A program made the translations under genes and the position numbers. The notes below the pieces were generated by a model that was not told the DNA's origin, made no database searches, and worked only from the letters and a program-made list of their open reading frames with translations. This document shows, in pieces, positions 46,298 through 58,098 of a stretch of DNA of 64,000 bases. The stretch is taken from contig JAKSGN010000035.1 of assembly GCA_024180945.1 (NCBI GenBank), positions 1,674,001 through 1,738,000 on the forward strand. The letters run 5' to 3'. The DNA is from Macrophomina tecta (lineage: Eukaryota > Ascomycota > Dothideomycetes > Botryosphaeriales > Botryosphaeriaceae). Position 1 is the stretch's first letter. Each line of letters starts with the position of its first letter.

Positions 46298-47761
46298 CTA
46301 AAGGCGCTTCTTTTCCACGAACAGCCACCGGATGCTGTAAGCAACCTCTTCAATAATGTCCCAAAAATTCGTCGCTTGCAAAAAAACCAACAGGGCGGAG
46401 CCGAATGAAGCAGGCGTCTTTTTTAGCCCACCTCCCTTGGCAAAAGAGTGTCCGGACTCTTCCTCCGAACCGTTCTCCCTCAGCTCCATCGCGGACTCCG
46501 ACAAGAGTTCAGTCGGATTTTCGATCCCAACAGTGTTGTAGCCGCGCCAGGGGTAGGCAAAGAGATGTATGATAGCTGCAATGGCCATTTCGACGCAGAG
46601 AACCATGTTAGGTATACCGACATCGAGGGATTGGTAGGAGATTGTGCTCGAGGGCTTAATGCTGGGGGAGTCGCCGCTCGTAAGCTGGTTGAGGATGAAC
46701 TATCGCATGTAAGTGGCTGAATACGTTTGTTCAGATGAGGTGGTCTGTTACCGTTTGCACATAGCTGAGGAAAACGACGAATTTGATGGCCAGGAACTTC
46801 AGGAAGGGGTTGTGGTGCCGCAGGGAATTTTTGAATTGGAAGTAAAACTGCATCAGGAAGACCATGGCAATAATGAGGGAGAGGATCTGGATGATTTTGA
46901 TCTGGAAGCTGGTGCGTCAGTGTCTGGATACACTTGAAGCTTGAGGCTTTGGCCGTGATGTTGGTGGGAGCTCACCCAGAGGGCTGCGTGACTGGCACTC
47001 TTTGATTCGGCGCAGTAGGTGTCCGTAGCCTCTGTTATAAATGTGATAAATGTGGTGCAGAGCTTTACTACTGAATACTGGAATACGCCGATCGTGATCA
47101 CCTGGGGAAACACGATGTTAACGACGACCTTGTGTTGTCGGAAGAGCATGTTGGCCTCACATGGACGTAGGTGACACCGCTCTTGGGCGTCCGAAAAGGA
47201 CCTCTCTTCTCACCACCCGTGCACATATTCAACCATTTTATCGGGGGTATCCAGCGCCGTGGCTCGATCTCCTTGAGACGTTCCTCAAGCTCCTGCGTGG
47301 TTGGAGCCATGTAGCGGCACAGGAGGACGAAGAAGGATGCAAGCACGAATGCTTCGTACAGCTGGTGTATGGCCTCCAAGTAGACATGTTGCTCGTAGTA
47401 CTTGATGGAAAGGCAGGAAGTCAAGCCATAGACTGGAACCATGAAGACGATGCGGACATTCCTGTGGTTGGACACAATAAGTCCTCTCATTCCACAACAT
47501 CTCCCGTTGTAGTCTGCACCTACTGTTTCTGTTCCAGAGGCCTGTTGTAGTTCGTGATGTGTCGAAAGATGAGGTAAAAAGAGGTTACGCCAGCCGCAGT
47601 GGTAAAGCAAGCGGCAAGGAGGATGCTAAATTGATGGAACGTGAGACCGCCAATGGAATCCTCTTCCACCACTGTCTGTCTTGTCAGAATACCCACAGAA
47701 CATCACGACGTCAGGAAGACCCACAAGGTAGATCCAATTTGGAAGATCCGCACTTCCCCAT
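46298..47761 (-). CDS. OST-alpha-like seven-transmembrane protein (DUF300/solute transporter family)
   Basis: Six short exons (47761-47725, 47671-47524, 47461-47161, 47101-46976, 46901-46752, 46699-46298) give 387 residues. Splicing yields the typical fungal sequence: TFHQFSILLAACFTT as first membrane helix, then SFYLIFRHITNYNRPLEQKQ, VRIVFMVPVYGLTS, YEAFVLASFFVLLCRYM, the loop CTGGEKRGPFRTPKSGVTY, ITIGVFQYSVVK, and later VLCVEMAIAAIIHLFAYPW. The family is related to the vertebrate organic solute transporter alpha subunit. In fungi it is a poorly studied membrane protein, so no substrate is proposed. The first exon encodes only 12 residues and part of a codon, and its donor (GTGGGT) is the weakest junction. 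It is divergent from the P450 gene. Confidence 0.88.
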
Positions 47762-48314
47762 GTTGTCGCGCAGGTTAAATGATGCTATGGCTTTAAAAAG
47801 ATGACAGCTAGGGCTCAACTTAAAGCGAATGACCTACGGATACTCGGGAGTTGAGCAGCCGCAGAGCAAATTAAGTTTGCATTTAAGCAAGGTTAAACTA
47901 GGCCAGTTGTCGTGTCCCACACAGCCTCTACTGCGTCGGTGCATTGGTGGCCTAGTTCCCGGGGATACGAGTTACCCAATCCGCGATTGTGCTAAACGCG
48001 TAAATCGTATACAGATGGACCCGCTCGTTACGAGAGCTTTCGATTGGGACAGCCTTGGAGCGTACACCACCGGAATTCGGTTCAAATAGTCCCCCATCCC
48101 CTCTCTAGCTTCGTACGAGCTGCGTCCATACCCGATTACCTTCTGTGCAAAATATGGAATGCACAGCCCGCACCTTGCGGCCGTACAGGTCGGATACCCG
48201 AAATTCTACCACCGGGCCTGTGAAGACCTCATGTCCATATGCATCTTGGTCTATAAATGCTCAGGTCTTCGCGGCGGAGTGAGCAACAAACAGACACCCT
48301 ATTTCACTCTGAAA
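47762..48314. promoter_or_regulatory. Bidirectional promoter region between OST-alpha-like gene and P450
   Basis: A gap of 553 nt lies between divergent starts. A TATAAA element for the P450 lies at 48252-48257 (listed separately). An 86-codon open frame at 47829-48089 shows no domain. Confidence 0.5.
48252..48257 (+). promoter_or_regulatory. Probable TATA box of the P450 gene
   Basis: TATAAA in the context GGTCTATAAATGC lies about 58 nt before the P450 ATG. It is close to the start codon, so the leader would be short. Confidence 0.5.
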
Positions 48315-50035
48315 ATGCCTCTGCTATATTCTGCCTTGCTCATTGCTCCCTTCTTACTCTTCGCAGCCCAAGCGGCATACAATCTGTTCTTCCACCCACT
48401 TCGCACCTACCCCGGACCTCTTGCCACAAGGGCATCCAAATGGCCTTGGTTCTACCAAAAACTCCGCGGCGCTCAAGTAGCCTGGGTTACCGACCTCCAC
48501 CGACGATACGGCGACGTAGTTCGTGTTGCGCCGAATCAACTGTCTTACATCAAGGGGGAGGCCTGGAAAGACATCTACGGCCACAGGACGTCTAATGGGC
48601 GCGGCAACATACCCAAGCACAAGGAAGCCTATCCTCCACCGGCAGTTGGAACGACATCAATCCTCACGTAAGCCAACCGGGAAGCAGTCAACACTGACCG
48701 TATTGTGCCTTTTTCCCGCTTGCTAATCTTAGTGCTTCGGAACTAGTGCGAACGAGGCCGACCACTCGCGGCTACGCCGCAGCATCGCTCACGCCTTCTC
48801 CGACAAGGCGCTTGCGGAGCAGGAGGCATTGATTCGACAATACGTCGGAACCCTCGTCCATAAACTGCGGGAGATGGCGGCCGACGGAAACGCGATCGAC
48901 ATGGTGGCGATGCTCAACTACACTACCTTCGACATCATGGCCGACCTCACCTTCGGCAGGTCGCTGGGCATGATTGAGAGCGCCAGCTACGTGCCGTGGG
49001 TACAGTCCATCGTCGGCGCCATCAAGTTCGCCGGCATCCTCGCGCCCGTCAAGGAAGCTTTCCCGTGGCTCCTGCCCCTGCTGCAGCGCACCTTCCTCCG
49101 CAGCATGCAGGAGAAGCGCGTCGCGCACGGCGCCTTCGCGGTCGAGCACGTCAACGCCCGCCTGGCCCGCGAGACGACCCGGCCGGACATCTGGACGTTC
49201 GTGCTGCGCAACTCGGCTCAGAGCGCGGCTAAGGGGGGCCTGGATCTGGCGGAGATGCACACCATGGGCCTTGGCCTGATGGCTGCCGGAACCGAGACTA
49301 CGGCCACCCTCCTCAGCGGCCTGACGTGGTGGTTGTGCAGGACGCCGGAAAAGCTGGCCAGGCTGGCCGAAGAGGTCCGGCAGACCTTCCACTCCGAGGA
49401 GGACATCAATATGCAAGCCCTGGCCCGCCTGCCGTACTTGAATGCATGCATCCAGGAGGGCTTGCGCATGTATCCGCCGGTTCCTGTGGGCCTTCCGCGC
49501 CAGGTTCCGCCAGGAGGAGCCGTCATCTGCGGGAAGCCGGTAGCGACGGGGGTGAGTGTATTTTCTTCCTGTCAAGTAGCGAGGGCGTGCGTGTGTTTGG
49601 GAGCAAGCGGTGCTGACTTGCCGGAGACGCTCGTTTACGTGTCGCACTTCGCCGCATACCATAACGGATCCAACTTCTTCGACCCCGACAGCTTCCACCC
49701 CGAAAGATGGCTGCCGGATGCCGATGCGCGCTTCGCCAACGATAAGCACAATGCATTTGAGCCTTTCAACTTTGGGCCGAGGAACTGTGTTGGGAGAAAG
49801 TAAGCTCTGCCATCGTCCAAATACCTGTATTTTGGGAAATTTTTGGTTTGCTTACGCTTATGCTCGGAAATATAGCCTTGCCATGCATGAAATTCGTGCC
49901 ATCCTAGCGAATCTCGTCCTGCATTTCGATATGCAACTGTCCGACCGGTGTGACGAAAATTGGCTTGATCAGGGTGCCTGGTTTGTTTGGGACAAGAAGC
50001 CGTTGTTCGTGGACATGAAGCAAAAAGCTCAGTGA
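48315..50035 (+). CDS. Cytochrome P450 monooxygenase (isotrichodermin C-15 hydroxylase-like group)
   Basis: Four exons (48315-48667, 48747-49551, 49627-49799, 49876-50035) give 496 residues. The N-terminal hydrophobic anchor is followed by the Pro-rich hinge FFHPLRTYPGPLA. The I-helix motif is AAGTETTATLL and the K-helix ExxR is EGLRMYPP. FHPERWL precedes the heme loop FNFGPRNCVGRK, with Cys440 as iron ligand. It should be an ER-bound, reductase-dependent hydroxylase. Its sequence style resembles the CYP65/CYP58 group of fungal secondary metabolism and detoxification, but there is no synthase gene nearby and the substrate is unknown. The intron before exon 3 ends in GAG; the nearer AG sites give a stop or break the frame. 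Confidence 0.92.
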
Positions 50036-50573
50036 TTGACGGCCTAAGAGCTTGGCTATAGTTTGGCTGACATGGAAGCCTAGGCGAGCGCTGTTGTTGC
50101 TGGCAGGGGAGTACAGCGTCAATATTAGATAAACTTAGCGTTTAAGAGTATCATTCAACCGCACCTGTTAAACGACACCGCTCAATGTTCATTGTGAATA
50201 CTTTTAGCGATTGACAATGTGTCGTATATGACAAACATGTAGGCAAAGTTCTCTTAGGGTGTGATCGAAGACTACGCTCATAGTATACAGTACAAAACGC
50301 CGTTACTCTTGATAGAAACACGTCGATCGTGAGATTCCATACCGATAGAACCAATCACTCTTACCCATTTTCCACCTTCGCGTTGAACAGCTGTCCGAGC
50401 GCCATGTCCCAAGTCTCAGCTTACGCCATCAAATAAACCCAGTGCAGGCGTCCGTATCCGTGAAAATAATACAAAACACGCCGTGTATGAAAGGTTGAAA
50501 AGAAAGCCTGAGAACTGTGGGCACATTTTCGCCTTCCGGTGTCTCGAGCTTGAGCTGAGAACTGCTGACGGGC

Positions 50574-50593
50574 AAAAAAAAAAAAAAAAAAAA
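50574..50593. repeat. A homopolymer, 20 nt
   Basis: Uninterrupted A run in the convergent 3' region between the P450 and KTR genes. Confidence 0.95.
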
Positions 50594-50910
50594 GCGATCA
50601 CGAATGCCCACGGATCAGGCCTCTAACATCATGCATGACATCAAGAAAGACGCGAGTCTATGATGGAAAGATCATCTGATCCAGTAGTTGCCACTGGAGT
50701 CGAGCCTGGCGGAAGCGAAGAAGCGTTGTCTTCTCCAGAGGGCGACGCAAAGCGCAATAAAGGCAAGTGCGGCCACGGTACGGACGATAAATTTGATGCG
50801 TTGAGTCTTGTTCCATGGTGCCCTTCACGAGGCGAAAGGAAGAACAGAGAGAATCAGTTCGAAAGGTCCGTCAGAGGGGGAAAAGAAAAAAGGAAACAAG
50901 GTGGACGTGA

Positions 50911-50932
50911 TTTTTTTTTTTTTTTTTTTTTT
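50911..50932. repeat. T homopolymer, 22 nt
   Basis: Uninterrupted T run about 40 nt past the KTR stop, so it would be an A tract in the KTR 3' UTR if transcribed. Confidence 0.95.
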
Positions 50933-50971
50933 GAAATACGGGTTTAACACTAGAAAGAGATGTGAAAGGGG

Positions 50972-52353
50972 TTATTGCTGCTTCTCGTACCCCTCTGGTT
51001 TCTCCATGTTGTTGACTTCAAAGAAACGGGCCGTGCCTGTGGAGGTGGAATTAGATTCAGTAACGGTCGAGCGAAGATCATGGGCTACCACTTACAGGAA
51101 TAGCCGTTCCAATCAAAGTTATCACCAGGGTTGCAATGGCATTTGTTATCGGTGCGTGTCTTCTCGCTGGTCGGACAATGGGTAAATGGCACGTGGTAGT
51201 AAGCGATGTCATCGAAGAAGTGGAGCTCGTTCTTGTTGAGCATCAGACCAGCAGCAATGGAGTGGACGGGAGCGTCGCCCCAGCGCTCGTAGAAGAAGCC
51301 GCCGTCATGGTCGAGGTGCTCAAAGAAATCGATGTAAGCCTGACTACGGAGCCAGTTCAAATTGCCAATCTCAAAGTTGGACCAGAAATGGCAGTGGTTG
51401 TAGGTCTTGCCGTCGTCGTCGCTGAGGAAGGCCATCGAGTTGTCCTTTGCAATGTGCTGAGGGTACTTCTGCATGAAGCCCTTGACACTGTCCCAGAGGG
51501 TGGGGATGGTCTCGACATATTCGTACAGGCTGAGGACGAACGAGTATTTCTTGCCGTGGTCGGCCATGAACTTGAAAGTGTCGTAGTTGATGTCGCAGAA
51601 CAGCTCGATGCTGGGCTCGACACGCCAGTACCACTCGTAGTCCATCATCAAGGGGTGGCGGAAGAAGAAGCCAGACTCATAGCGACACATGTGGCGGTAG
51701 CTGATGGAGTCTCCGTAGATGATCTGCTTCTGCTTCATTTCGTCGCGCACCTTGGCGGCCTTGTTGGTGTCAATCCACGGAGGGAAGGACCATTGGTCGG
51801 TATCGATCTTGCCGTACTTGGTCTTGCCGGAGACGAGGGACGTCGTGACACGGATGAAGGTCTCGTCAAACTCGGCGTCGTTCAGGAAGACCCAGTCGTA
51901 GTTGAACTTGCGGTTGAAGCGGTCCTCGACTTGGCGGATGGAGCGGGCGATCTCCCAAACGTCCGAGTTACGGGCCAGGGTGACGAAGGTGGCGTTCATG
52001 CGCTCGCCGGGCATGGTACCAGTCAATTGAGTAGGAGTGTTCGGAGTGGTGCTCTGCGACGAGCTGCCGGAGTGGCCGGGCGTGTTCACGGCTGGGACTT
52101 CCTTGGAGCCAGGCTCGGTGGCAGCGCCGGATCCCTTCCATTTGGAGCCCTGTTCCTTTATGATCTCGCTGGCGCTCTGCAGGCGGCTTGTGGGGACATC
52201 GGAGGACGAGAAGAAGAAGATGAGCAACAGGACCTGCGGCAGAGAGTCAGCAGGAGCCAGGGTGTTTGGAAGCCAAAAAAAAAAAAAAAAAAAAGTAATA
52301 CGCACCACGAAGGCGAAGACGATATAGCGCATGTAGCGCTGGGTGCCGGCCAT
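50972..52353 (-). CDS. KTR/KRE2-family alpha-1,2-mannosyltransferase (GT15)
   Basis: Three exons (52353-52306, 52233-51096, 51036-50972) give 416 residues. A short cytoplasmic N-terminus leads into one membrane anchor, [15 protein letters not shown], created by joining exons 1 and 2. The stem is Ser/Thr/Pro-rich. The catalytic domain carries GT15 hallmarks: [53 protein letters not shown] and [19 protein letters not shown] sequence ([15 protein letters not shown]), later [14 protein letters not shown] [13 protein letters not shown]. The last exon gives the conserved end [17 protein letters not shown]. These Golgi enzymes extend O- and N-linked mannans with GDP-mannose and manganese (family knowledge). 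Intron 1 includes a 20-nt U tract in the transcript just after the donor. Confidence 0.94.
52275..52294. repeat. A homopolymer, 20 nt, inside KTR intron 1
   Basis: On the transcribed strand this is a U tract about 10 nt after the 5' splice site of a 72-nt intron. Confidence 0.95.
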
Positions 52354-53136
52354 GGTTGCGGTGAAATCGGGAGCTCGCGCTGGCGTGGCGGACACAGGGC
52401 GAGGGCAGCAGTAGGTCTACGGGCGTGGGCCGAAAGGGGCTGCGCGATGCTTCGCAGCGGGCGAGGCGGTGGTGAAGCTAGCTGGGGAGCGCGCGCGGAG
52501 TCTTATCTGGGGCGACGGCGCTCGCAGCGGGCAGGCATTGGGGGGAGGGCAGAGGAGAGCAAGAAGGAAAGGGAGCGGGCGAAGAGAATACGTGGTAGGG
52601 TGAGCTGGGTAGGAAGGGAGAATTCCAGTCGGGCGTACACACGCGGCCACCGTTGCGGCTGCAGGCCTCTCAGCAGCTGCATACGAGCAGGCAATCAGCG
52701 GCAAGGAAGGGGCTCTCCGCCGCCCTCCAGCCAGGCCCGTGCAGCCCCCGAGGCCAGCCCTGTGCCTGCGCTGCTCGACGGGTGCATGCAAGTGCGTGCC
52801 TCTGGCCATGATTCCTGTGTGCCGGATTGTTGCCACTCGCCCTGCACCCGTTGCCGTTGCCGCTGCCTCTGCCTCTGCACGCTCGCCCGCCTGCTCGCTG
52901 CTGTTGCTGCTGCTGCGCCCGGTTGTCCGGCACCATAGGCTCTGGGCGGTTTCGCCATCACTGTCTGGGCCGGCCCCGCGACGACACGCACGCCCGCCCG
53001 CCCGCCAACCAGCGCGCACTGTCCCGAAAAGTGTCGTAAACACCACGACCACCGCCGCCTAGCCCGCACCTCGCCCACCCCAGCACGTCACCACCCCGCC
53101 GTCCACCCACTGCCATTGTCGCTCAACGCCCACCAC
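52354..53136. promoter_or_regulatory. Bidirectional promoter region between KTR and PAT1
   Basis: A very GC-rich gap of 783 nt lies between divergent starts. Long stop-free frames cross it on both strands because of the base composition. No defined element is recognised. Confidence 0.5.
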
Positions 53137-55732
53137 ATGTCCTTCTTCGGCTTCGACACGTCGTTGCCGCGGGACGGTCCTGCCCATCAGCAGAACGCCC
53201 CCGGCTTCGGCCAGACGCCCGACCCATGGGCTGGCCTGTCCAGCCAGGGTGCCCGCGGCGATGACGACGCGTGAGTCTGCCCGCACCTGCACCAGGACTG
53301 CTCCAATCCGCTGACCTGGAGCCCAATGCAGCCTCGACTTTGAAGACACCTACGATGGCCTCGGCGACCAGCTCGATGAAACCGATGACGCTTTCAACGA
53401 GGACACCTTCGGCGGCCCCTCTGCCAACAATGTCGGCAAGGATTTTGACTTCTCCGGCCAGACGTCCAAGATCGCCGGCACCATCCAGGAGGAGCAGATG
53501 CTGTACAGCGCCCGCCAGCCCCCGCCGCGCGAGAGGAAGGAGGAGAGGAGGCCCGTGAAGACGGGATATGAAAACTACGCCCAGCCGGGATACATTGGCA
53601 ACTTGGAGGCCAGCGCTGACATCTGGGGCATCCCCAAGAAGTCAACGCCCAGCCATGAAAACCAGCGCCACCAGCCCCCCGCTCAGCAGATTGCCCCGCC
53701 TGCCGCTGGGAGGAAGATGATGAGCCTGGAAGAGGTCGAAGCTGCCATGCTTGCTGAGAGTAAGAACAGAGCTGTTCAGCAACCGGTCCAGCCTCCCGTC
53801 ACCCAGTCGACTCCGCAGCCATCTATGCCTGGCTTCCCTCAACAGCCTGCGCCGAATTGGCCGCAGCAGCCGTTCGGAGCTCCGCCCCACATCCTCCAGC
53901 GCCCTCAGCAGTTCCCGCCTCAGTTTTCCCAGCAACGGCCACCCTCGATTCCCCAGCAGCAGATGCCCCACGAGCTCCCGGGTCAGAGCGTTCCGTCGCC
54001 GCAAGTTCTCCACCGGCAGCGGCAAGAGCAGCAGGGCTTGAGAGGAACCCCGCCGCAGCCCCCAATGCACCAGCCCCCGCAGCAACCCCGCCAGATTCTG
54101 CAGAATCCGAATCGCCTCTCTGGCCCCGGACAGCCTGTCACGCAACCATTTAACCGTGTGCCCCCGACTGGGCCTACACACGGGCGTGGTCCTTCGTACC
54201 AGAGCCCTGTCATCACCCACCCCGAGCAACTCCTCCGCCTGTCCGATGCTGAACGCGCCGCTTTCCTGGAGGAAGATGCCAAACGTGCTAAGAGGATCCA
54301 TAAGATCCACATGCTTTCCAAGGACAACGGCTTGATGACTCCGCAGGACAAGAACTTCATTACGCGCATCCAGCTTCAGCAACTCGTAACTGCTACTGGA
54401 AGTGTTGATGACCAAGGTCCCGAGGCTGCCCTTGCTGAGGATTTCTACTACCAGGTTTTCTCTCAAATCCGTGGAGCTCCGCGCCAGAACCCTCACCAGC
54501 CTGCCAGCCAGTTCGCGCAGACCTACCTTTTCCAGACTGGTGGTCGATATGGCGGACGTCGCCACAACCGCGGCGGTGACAACCACGCTCAGCGCATGGA
54601 GCAGCAGGTGCAACGCGCTGTAGAAGCCGCCAAGGCCAAGCCGAAGAACAAGCAACTTGTCATTGAGGGCAGCCTGGGCAAGATTTCGTTCAGCAACGCA
54701 AAGACGCCCAAGCCCCTTCTGAACATCAAGAAGCCTGAAGGAGAAAGCAAGCCGAATGGCCCAGGCCGCCGCCCAAGCCGTGGACATAACGAGGTCGCTG
54801 ACCGCAAGGCGACCCTGCGCAATATTGAGAATGTTTATAACATTCTCATGAAGATGGAAGATCACGAGCGTAACATGCCGCCTCCCTTGAACGATGGCAG
54901 CAGCCCGGAACAGATTCAGGAGCACATGGAGTGGCGGCATACGTATCAAGGGTTGAACCAGAAGCTTTGGCAGGGTCTGAAAGTTTTGGAGCCAATTAAC
55001 CCCGGTTCCAACATCCCTCACCCTTTCATCGCTATTCTCTCCCATCCCAAGGGTAAAAAGGCCATTCCGCGCATCTTTCGCCAACTTCACGAGGAACAAC
55101 AGCGTGTGACGATCTTGACTATGATCGTCGTGCATCTGGACATGTTGGACGTGGTCCAGCATGGCATCCCTGTAGATCCGCTCACGCCGCTCCCGCGTGC
55201 GGCGAAGGAAGAGATCGAGCTCTTTGCTCACGCCGTACTACCCCCTCTTTTTGCTTATGTGAACGAAGCGCCCCTTAATATCGTCATTGGCCTATTGGGC
55301 CTGGTTCTCGATAGGACCAACATCCCGGTGTTGGTGCGCACCAAAATTGGCCTTTCCATCCTCACAATCTTCATCTCGCGCGCCGAACTGGTCAAGGAGA
55401 GCACGCCACCTTCCGCAGCCAGCGCTCAGGATCTCCAGCAGATTGAGCAGCTGTATAACCGGCTGTTCGATGCCGTCGAGCCCGTCTTGCCATACATCTT
55501 CCCTGGGACCGTCAAGGATGATGAGGATGTTTATGTGTGGCAGTTCCTCGCTTCCATGGGTGCCAGCGCGTCCGCTGAGCAACAGCAACGGCTTGTCATC
55601 GGCGTCAAGGATCGTGTCATGGATACGGTCAACATTTGCAAGGCCCTGCCCAAGGAGTTGTCCGCGGCCAGGCTTGGCCACGTTAACTTGTTCATGAGGG
55701 CTATAGGGCTGGACGTTGAACTTCTTGGGTGA
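53137..55732 (+). CDS. PAT1: PAT1-like mRNA decapping activator
   Basis: Two exons (53137-53270, 53332-55732) give 844 residues. The start MSFFGFDTSLPRDGP and the spliced block LDFEDTYDGLGDQL match the Pat1 N-terminus. The acidic NEDTFGG corresponds to the segment that binds the Dhh1 helicase. A Pro/Gln-rich region (about residues 160-330) follows, and then the conserved middle and the helical C-terminal Pat domain, which begins around KATLRNIENVYNILMKMEDH. Pat1 bridges the Lsm1-7 ring, Dhh1 and Dcp1/2 in P-bodies to promote decapping and to repress translation (family knowledge). Long stop-free frames on the opposite strand result from the biased composition and are not genes. Confidence 0.94.
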
Positions 55733-57182
55733 AACGTTGGGAGTATGTTAAGGCCAAGAGGCCTATGAAGTCTTCTGCAGATCTACCACGCGACCTACAC
55801 TACAGCTGCATGGCGTTCTTTGTACAGACGTACATCATGATGATGGAGAAGGGAGACTCCCAACGCTTCCTGGATGAGGAACTAGACAACTACTTTACTA
55901 GCAGCACATGAGTGCGAGAGGATCAGCGTACAACTGCGGGGTTTGGCCATTCTTTCTCTAGCTCCATGGTCCAGACGAGCATCAGGAGGCTCTTACATAG
56001 TCTGATGTGAAGATTGTCGCCGATGGCGACGTTAGGATACCCCGATGATAGTCATGGCTTTTTGGCTGGATGGGTTCTCTTTTCTACTCTGGTGTCCCCA
56101 CATTGCACCTTTTCTTTATTTTTCGGGGTATGGGTTGCAGCGCTTTCTACAATAAAAAACTGTGTAACTATTGCTTTGTATTTCATACGGCGATGGACTC
56201 AAGCCTCTAGTCAGAATTGTCGTGAGGTAATGAACGTACTGATACATCGTTTACTAAGCGCTCTCGTTATCGTTGGCCTTTTCTTTTCTTTTCTTTTTTT
56301 TTTTTTGGCAAAGATCGCGGACGACATTGATATGTCGCCACGAGAACGGCAGACTTTGGGGTATGGTTAGCACTTTGATGGTCGTGGCTGTAGAGGCAAG
56401 AGCATAACGCAGCGACTTGCCTTAAACTCGCGTGTAATGGACCTACATGCCGACAGATCCTCAACACATAACAGTAGTCATAGTTAGCTACCGCTGTTCA
56501 GATTGTACTCGCATCCACATCCGGGAACGAGACAGATCGGGCATTTCAGGCCGGCTTCCCTTGCGTCCTGCTCTTCCCCGCCCGTGGTTGAGAGGACCCT
56601 GTGCGAGTGAGCATCATAGATGCAAGGCCTATTCAGAGGCGATCTAGCAAAAGAGGGATGTGCATGGGCGTTCAAAGGGATGTATGCGCATTCCACTTCG
56701 CCGAGTGCAGAGAAATTTCTTTTTTCTTTTTTCTTTTTTTTTTGGGGCCTCTGCAGTTGAGAGACGCAAGGTAAGCTTCATGTGACTGTCATTCCAGAAC
56801 TGTGATAAACAATCATGCGAAAAGCGAAATGCTTTTCCTCTGCTGCTACAAATTCCTAGCCCGCAAGTAATACCCATTCCCCAGATGCAAGCCAAGTGTT
56901 TATGTGATGTTCTTCCCTTCCAGTTCCTCCGTTTGCGGAAAGAGAGAAAGATGCTAGATTTTCGGAGGACAGTCAAAAGCCTGCGGGAAGCTTGCTCATC
57001 ATAAGATGTCCCTTCCCTTCTGTAGCAATTGAGAGAAAGTCGAACCCTTAAGTGACTGTAATCGTCGTTACGTCCCACTATGCCCTTACCCGGCACCCCG
57101 TGATAGGACTCAGAATTTCTCTTTCCTGTGCAAACATCTGTCCTCAATTCTTCTTATTAAACCTTAAGTCTTCTCCTACCCT
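55733..57182. other. Convergent intergenic between PAT1 and U2 A'
   Basis: About 1.45 kb without a supported gene. The left end is the PAT1 3' UTR, where a 60-codon open frame directly after the stop shows no conserved feature. T-rich tracts occur at about 56281-56306 and 56716-56742. Confidence 0.55.
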
Positions 57183-58098
57183 TCATTGGCCCGGAATCTT
57201 GCCCTCATTCAGCAGCTTTTCCAAGCGCTCGATCTCCTCCAGTGACCTGGCCTGCTTGATCAACTCGTGCACGTTGGCGCGTTCGTCGGCCGTGAGCTTG
57301 ACGCGCGCGATGCCGCCTGTGACGTCGTCCGCCACGCCCGCGCCCGCCGAGGCGTCGAGCACCGCAGCGCCGCGCTGGCGCATGATCTTCTCTGCCAGCT
57401 CCGTGGGCTCGTCGGGGGTGCCGAAGAGGGCCTTGGCCTTGGTGCGTTCAGCGTCGCGGACACGCTGGAAGTCGAGGAAGCGGAGGGACGGGATGCGGAA
57501 GATGAGGTAGTAGCGGTAGTTCTATGTGCATCGTAGCAAGTCAGTCCTCCACTGCGACAAAAAAAAACTACGAGAATACGCCGGTGGGTGCGTGACGCGG
57601 GGGGCAAAAGACATACCTCCTTGCTGGTGACAGGGTTGCCGAGCAGGTTTAGCTCGACGAGCTTGGTGAAGCCGCCGAGCGGGTCGAGGTCGCCGAGCTC
57701 GCGAATGTTGTTATCAGCTAGGCTAAGCGACGTCAGACCGGGCATGGAGCGCGCAAGGCCCGGTTGAATCTGCGCCAGGCGGTTGCGGGCGAGCAGCAGC
57801 GTCGAGACGCGCGGGCGCTGGGGGAAGTTGCCCAGCACGACGATGTGGTTATCGGTGAAGTCGATGCACTCGATGTCGGCGGAAGCGGCTCCCATATTCT
57901 CGATGTGAGTGAATTGGCGACCTGTAGAGTTTCAAAGCGAAACACGTTCGATGGTAAACATAGCTCTTCTCATATTTTCTTTCAAAGTGTAGTATCTGCT
58001 CTTTTCAGCTTAAACGCACCTCTGAGATCCAGCTCGCGCTCGCCGAGCGGGTTGATGTAGGAAAGGGCATTCTGAATGATTTCGGCGGTCAATCTCAT
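57183..58098 (-). CDS. LEA1: U2 small nuclear ribonucleoprotein A' (Lea1)
   Basis: Three exons (58098-58020, 57921-57617, 57521-57183) give 240 residues. The start MRLTAEIIQNALSYINPLGE and the junction ELDLRGRQFTHIENMGA are hallmarks of U2 A'. Leucine-rich repeats follow (IDFTDNHIVVLGNFP, STLLLARNRL, SLSLADNNIRELGDL, ELNLLGNPVTSKENYRYYLI), then the cap segment IPSLRFLDFQRVRDAER and a Lys/Glu-rich tail. The protein forms a heterodimer with U2 B'' on stem-loop IV of U2 snRNA in the spliceosome (family knowledge). All junctions are canonical GT-AG and in frame. Confidence 0.95.

Larger units (their letters stand above)
50036..50971. other. Convergent intergenic between P450 and KTR
   Basis: About 0.94 kb without a supported gene. 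It holds a 20-nt A run (50574-50593) and a 22-nt T run (50911-50932). On the minus strand at about 50832-50680 one frame reads like a short membrane segment (see findings), but it has no start codon. Confidence 0.55.

Noticed and set aside
48046..48095. tRNA-like fragment with a GGTTCAAAT box and short GGGAC/GTCCC pairing
   Set aside because: The span between the pairing arms is far too short for a tRNA, and there is no box A at the right distance or anticodon arm.
51136..52938. 600-codon open frame on the plus strand opposite the KTR gene
   Set aside because: It mirrors the KTR exons, crosses a poly(A) intron tract and a GC-rich promoter, and has Val/Leu-rich composition typical of the antisense of GC-biased genes. 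KTR on the other strand has clear GT15 motifs.
46298..53136. Secondary-metabolite cluster around the P450
   Set aside because: Neighbours are an OST-alpha-like protein, a mannosyltransferase and Dicer. There is no polyketide, peptide or terpene synthase and no pathway regulator.
53642..55231. 529-codon open frame on the minus strand opposite PAT1
   Set aside because: Its Leu/Arg-rich composition arises from PAT1 codon bias, and it has no domain. PAT1 is well supported on the plus strand.
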